This document shows positions 6,165 to 6,277 of a DNA stretch of 6,277 nucleotides, piece after piece. The notes under the pieces are model-generated. The model did no database searches. It saw only the letters and a list, made by a program, of their open reading frames with translations, and was not told the DNA's origin. A program made the position numbers and the translations under genes. Source of the DNA: an uncultured Porphyromonadaceae bacterium (GTDB taxonomy: Bacteria > Bacteroidota > Bacteroidia > Bacteroidales > Muribaculaceae); the NCBI GenBank assembly GCA_900554265.1, contig USGZ01000111.1:1-6277 (forward strand), given 5' to 3'. Each line of letters opens with the position of its first letter. The first letter of the stretch is position 1.

Positions 6165-6277
6165 TTAACCTTGAAGTGCCTCTTTGATTTTGTCGACGAT
6201 GTAGCGGACGTGGGCGTCGGTTACCCAGGGGCCGGCGGGGAGGCAGATGCCGACTTTGAAGAGGGATTCGGCGGTAC
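6165..6277 (-). CDS. DegT/DnrJ/EryC1/StrS-type aminotransferase (C-terminal 36 residues only)
   Basis: Partial gene whose start lies beyond the right edge. The visible tail contains AESLFKVGICLPAGPWVTD followed by HVRYIVDKIKEAL, ending in TAA at 6167-6165. The pattern 'LF..G.CLP.G...TD..V..I...I' is the usual C-terminus of this PLP-dependent family, whose members transfer an amino group to keto-sugar nucleotides for O-antigen, capsule or glycoprotein glycans. The substrate cannot be told from the tail. It is separated from the downstream operon by a strong terminator, so it belongs to a different transcription unit, probably a surface-polysaccharide or protein-glycosylation locus. The call rests on a short but characteristic motif; the catalytic Lys and PLP site are not in the window. 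Confidence 0.75.
   Translation of the reverse strand, partial: TAESLFKVGICLPAGPWVTDAHVRYIVDKIKEALQG

Noticed and set aside
1..6277. Search for a mobile element, defence system, CRISPR array, tRNA or riboswitch.
   Set aside because: No transposase, integrase, nuclease, regularly spaced repeats, tRNA-like fold or structured long leader is visible; the window is almost fully occupied by the seven genes described.

Overview
The window reads as chromosomal DNA from a moderately GC-rich member of the Bacteroidales (Bacteroidota). The evidence is a PurM of the long (388-residue) Bacteroidota type, an MltF-like protein with Bacteroidota-style sequence, a promoter matching the Bacteroidota pattern (TTTG, 19 bases, TAnnTTTG), and start codons with little or no Shine-Dalgarno sequence. 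The genus cannot be fixed from this sequence; Muribaculaceae or Alistipes-like lineages would fit the base composition. Every gene lies on the minus strand, so transcription runs from high to low coordinates.

Layout, in order of transcription: (1) 6277-6165, the last 36 codons of a DegT/DnrJ/EryC1/StrS-type PLP sugar aminotransferase, followed by a strong intrinsic terminator (6140-6101). (2) 6078-6048, a Bacteroidota-type promoter embedded in a perfect 9-bp inverted repeat that reaches the first start codon. (3) 6034-5063, an unrecognised protein with one membrane anchor, a long coiled coil and a beta-rich C-terminal domain. (4) 5053-4331, an MgtC/SapB-family membrane protein. (5) 4327-2123, a CPA2/Kef-type cation:proton antiporter with four extra membrane segments and two RCK_C-like domains. 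(6) 2089-923, purM. (7) 862 to the window edge, an MltF-type lipoprotein cut before its catalytic domain.

Genes 3-7 look like one operon: the spacers are 9, 3, 33 and 60 bases, no terminator or internal promoter is visible between them, and the only good promoter lies ahead of gene 3. The first three genes form a plausible envelope module, with an MgtC protein and a cation/proton exchanger accompanied by a periplasmic coiled-coil protein of unknown role. PurM (purine synthesis) and the MltF-like protein (peptidoglycan turnover) are probably co-transcribed rather than functionally tied to it. All four spacers are multiples of three, so the five genes share one reading frame. There is no mobile element, CRISPR array, tRNA or rRNA in the window, and no gene-free stretch longer than about 130 bases. 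The least explained items are the coiled-coil protein and the inverted repeat over the promoter.
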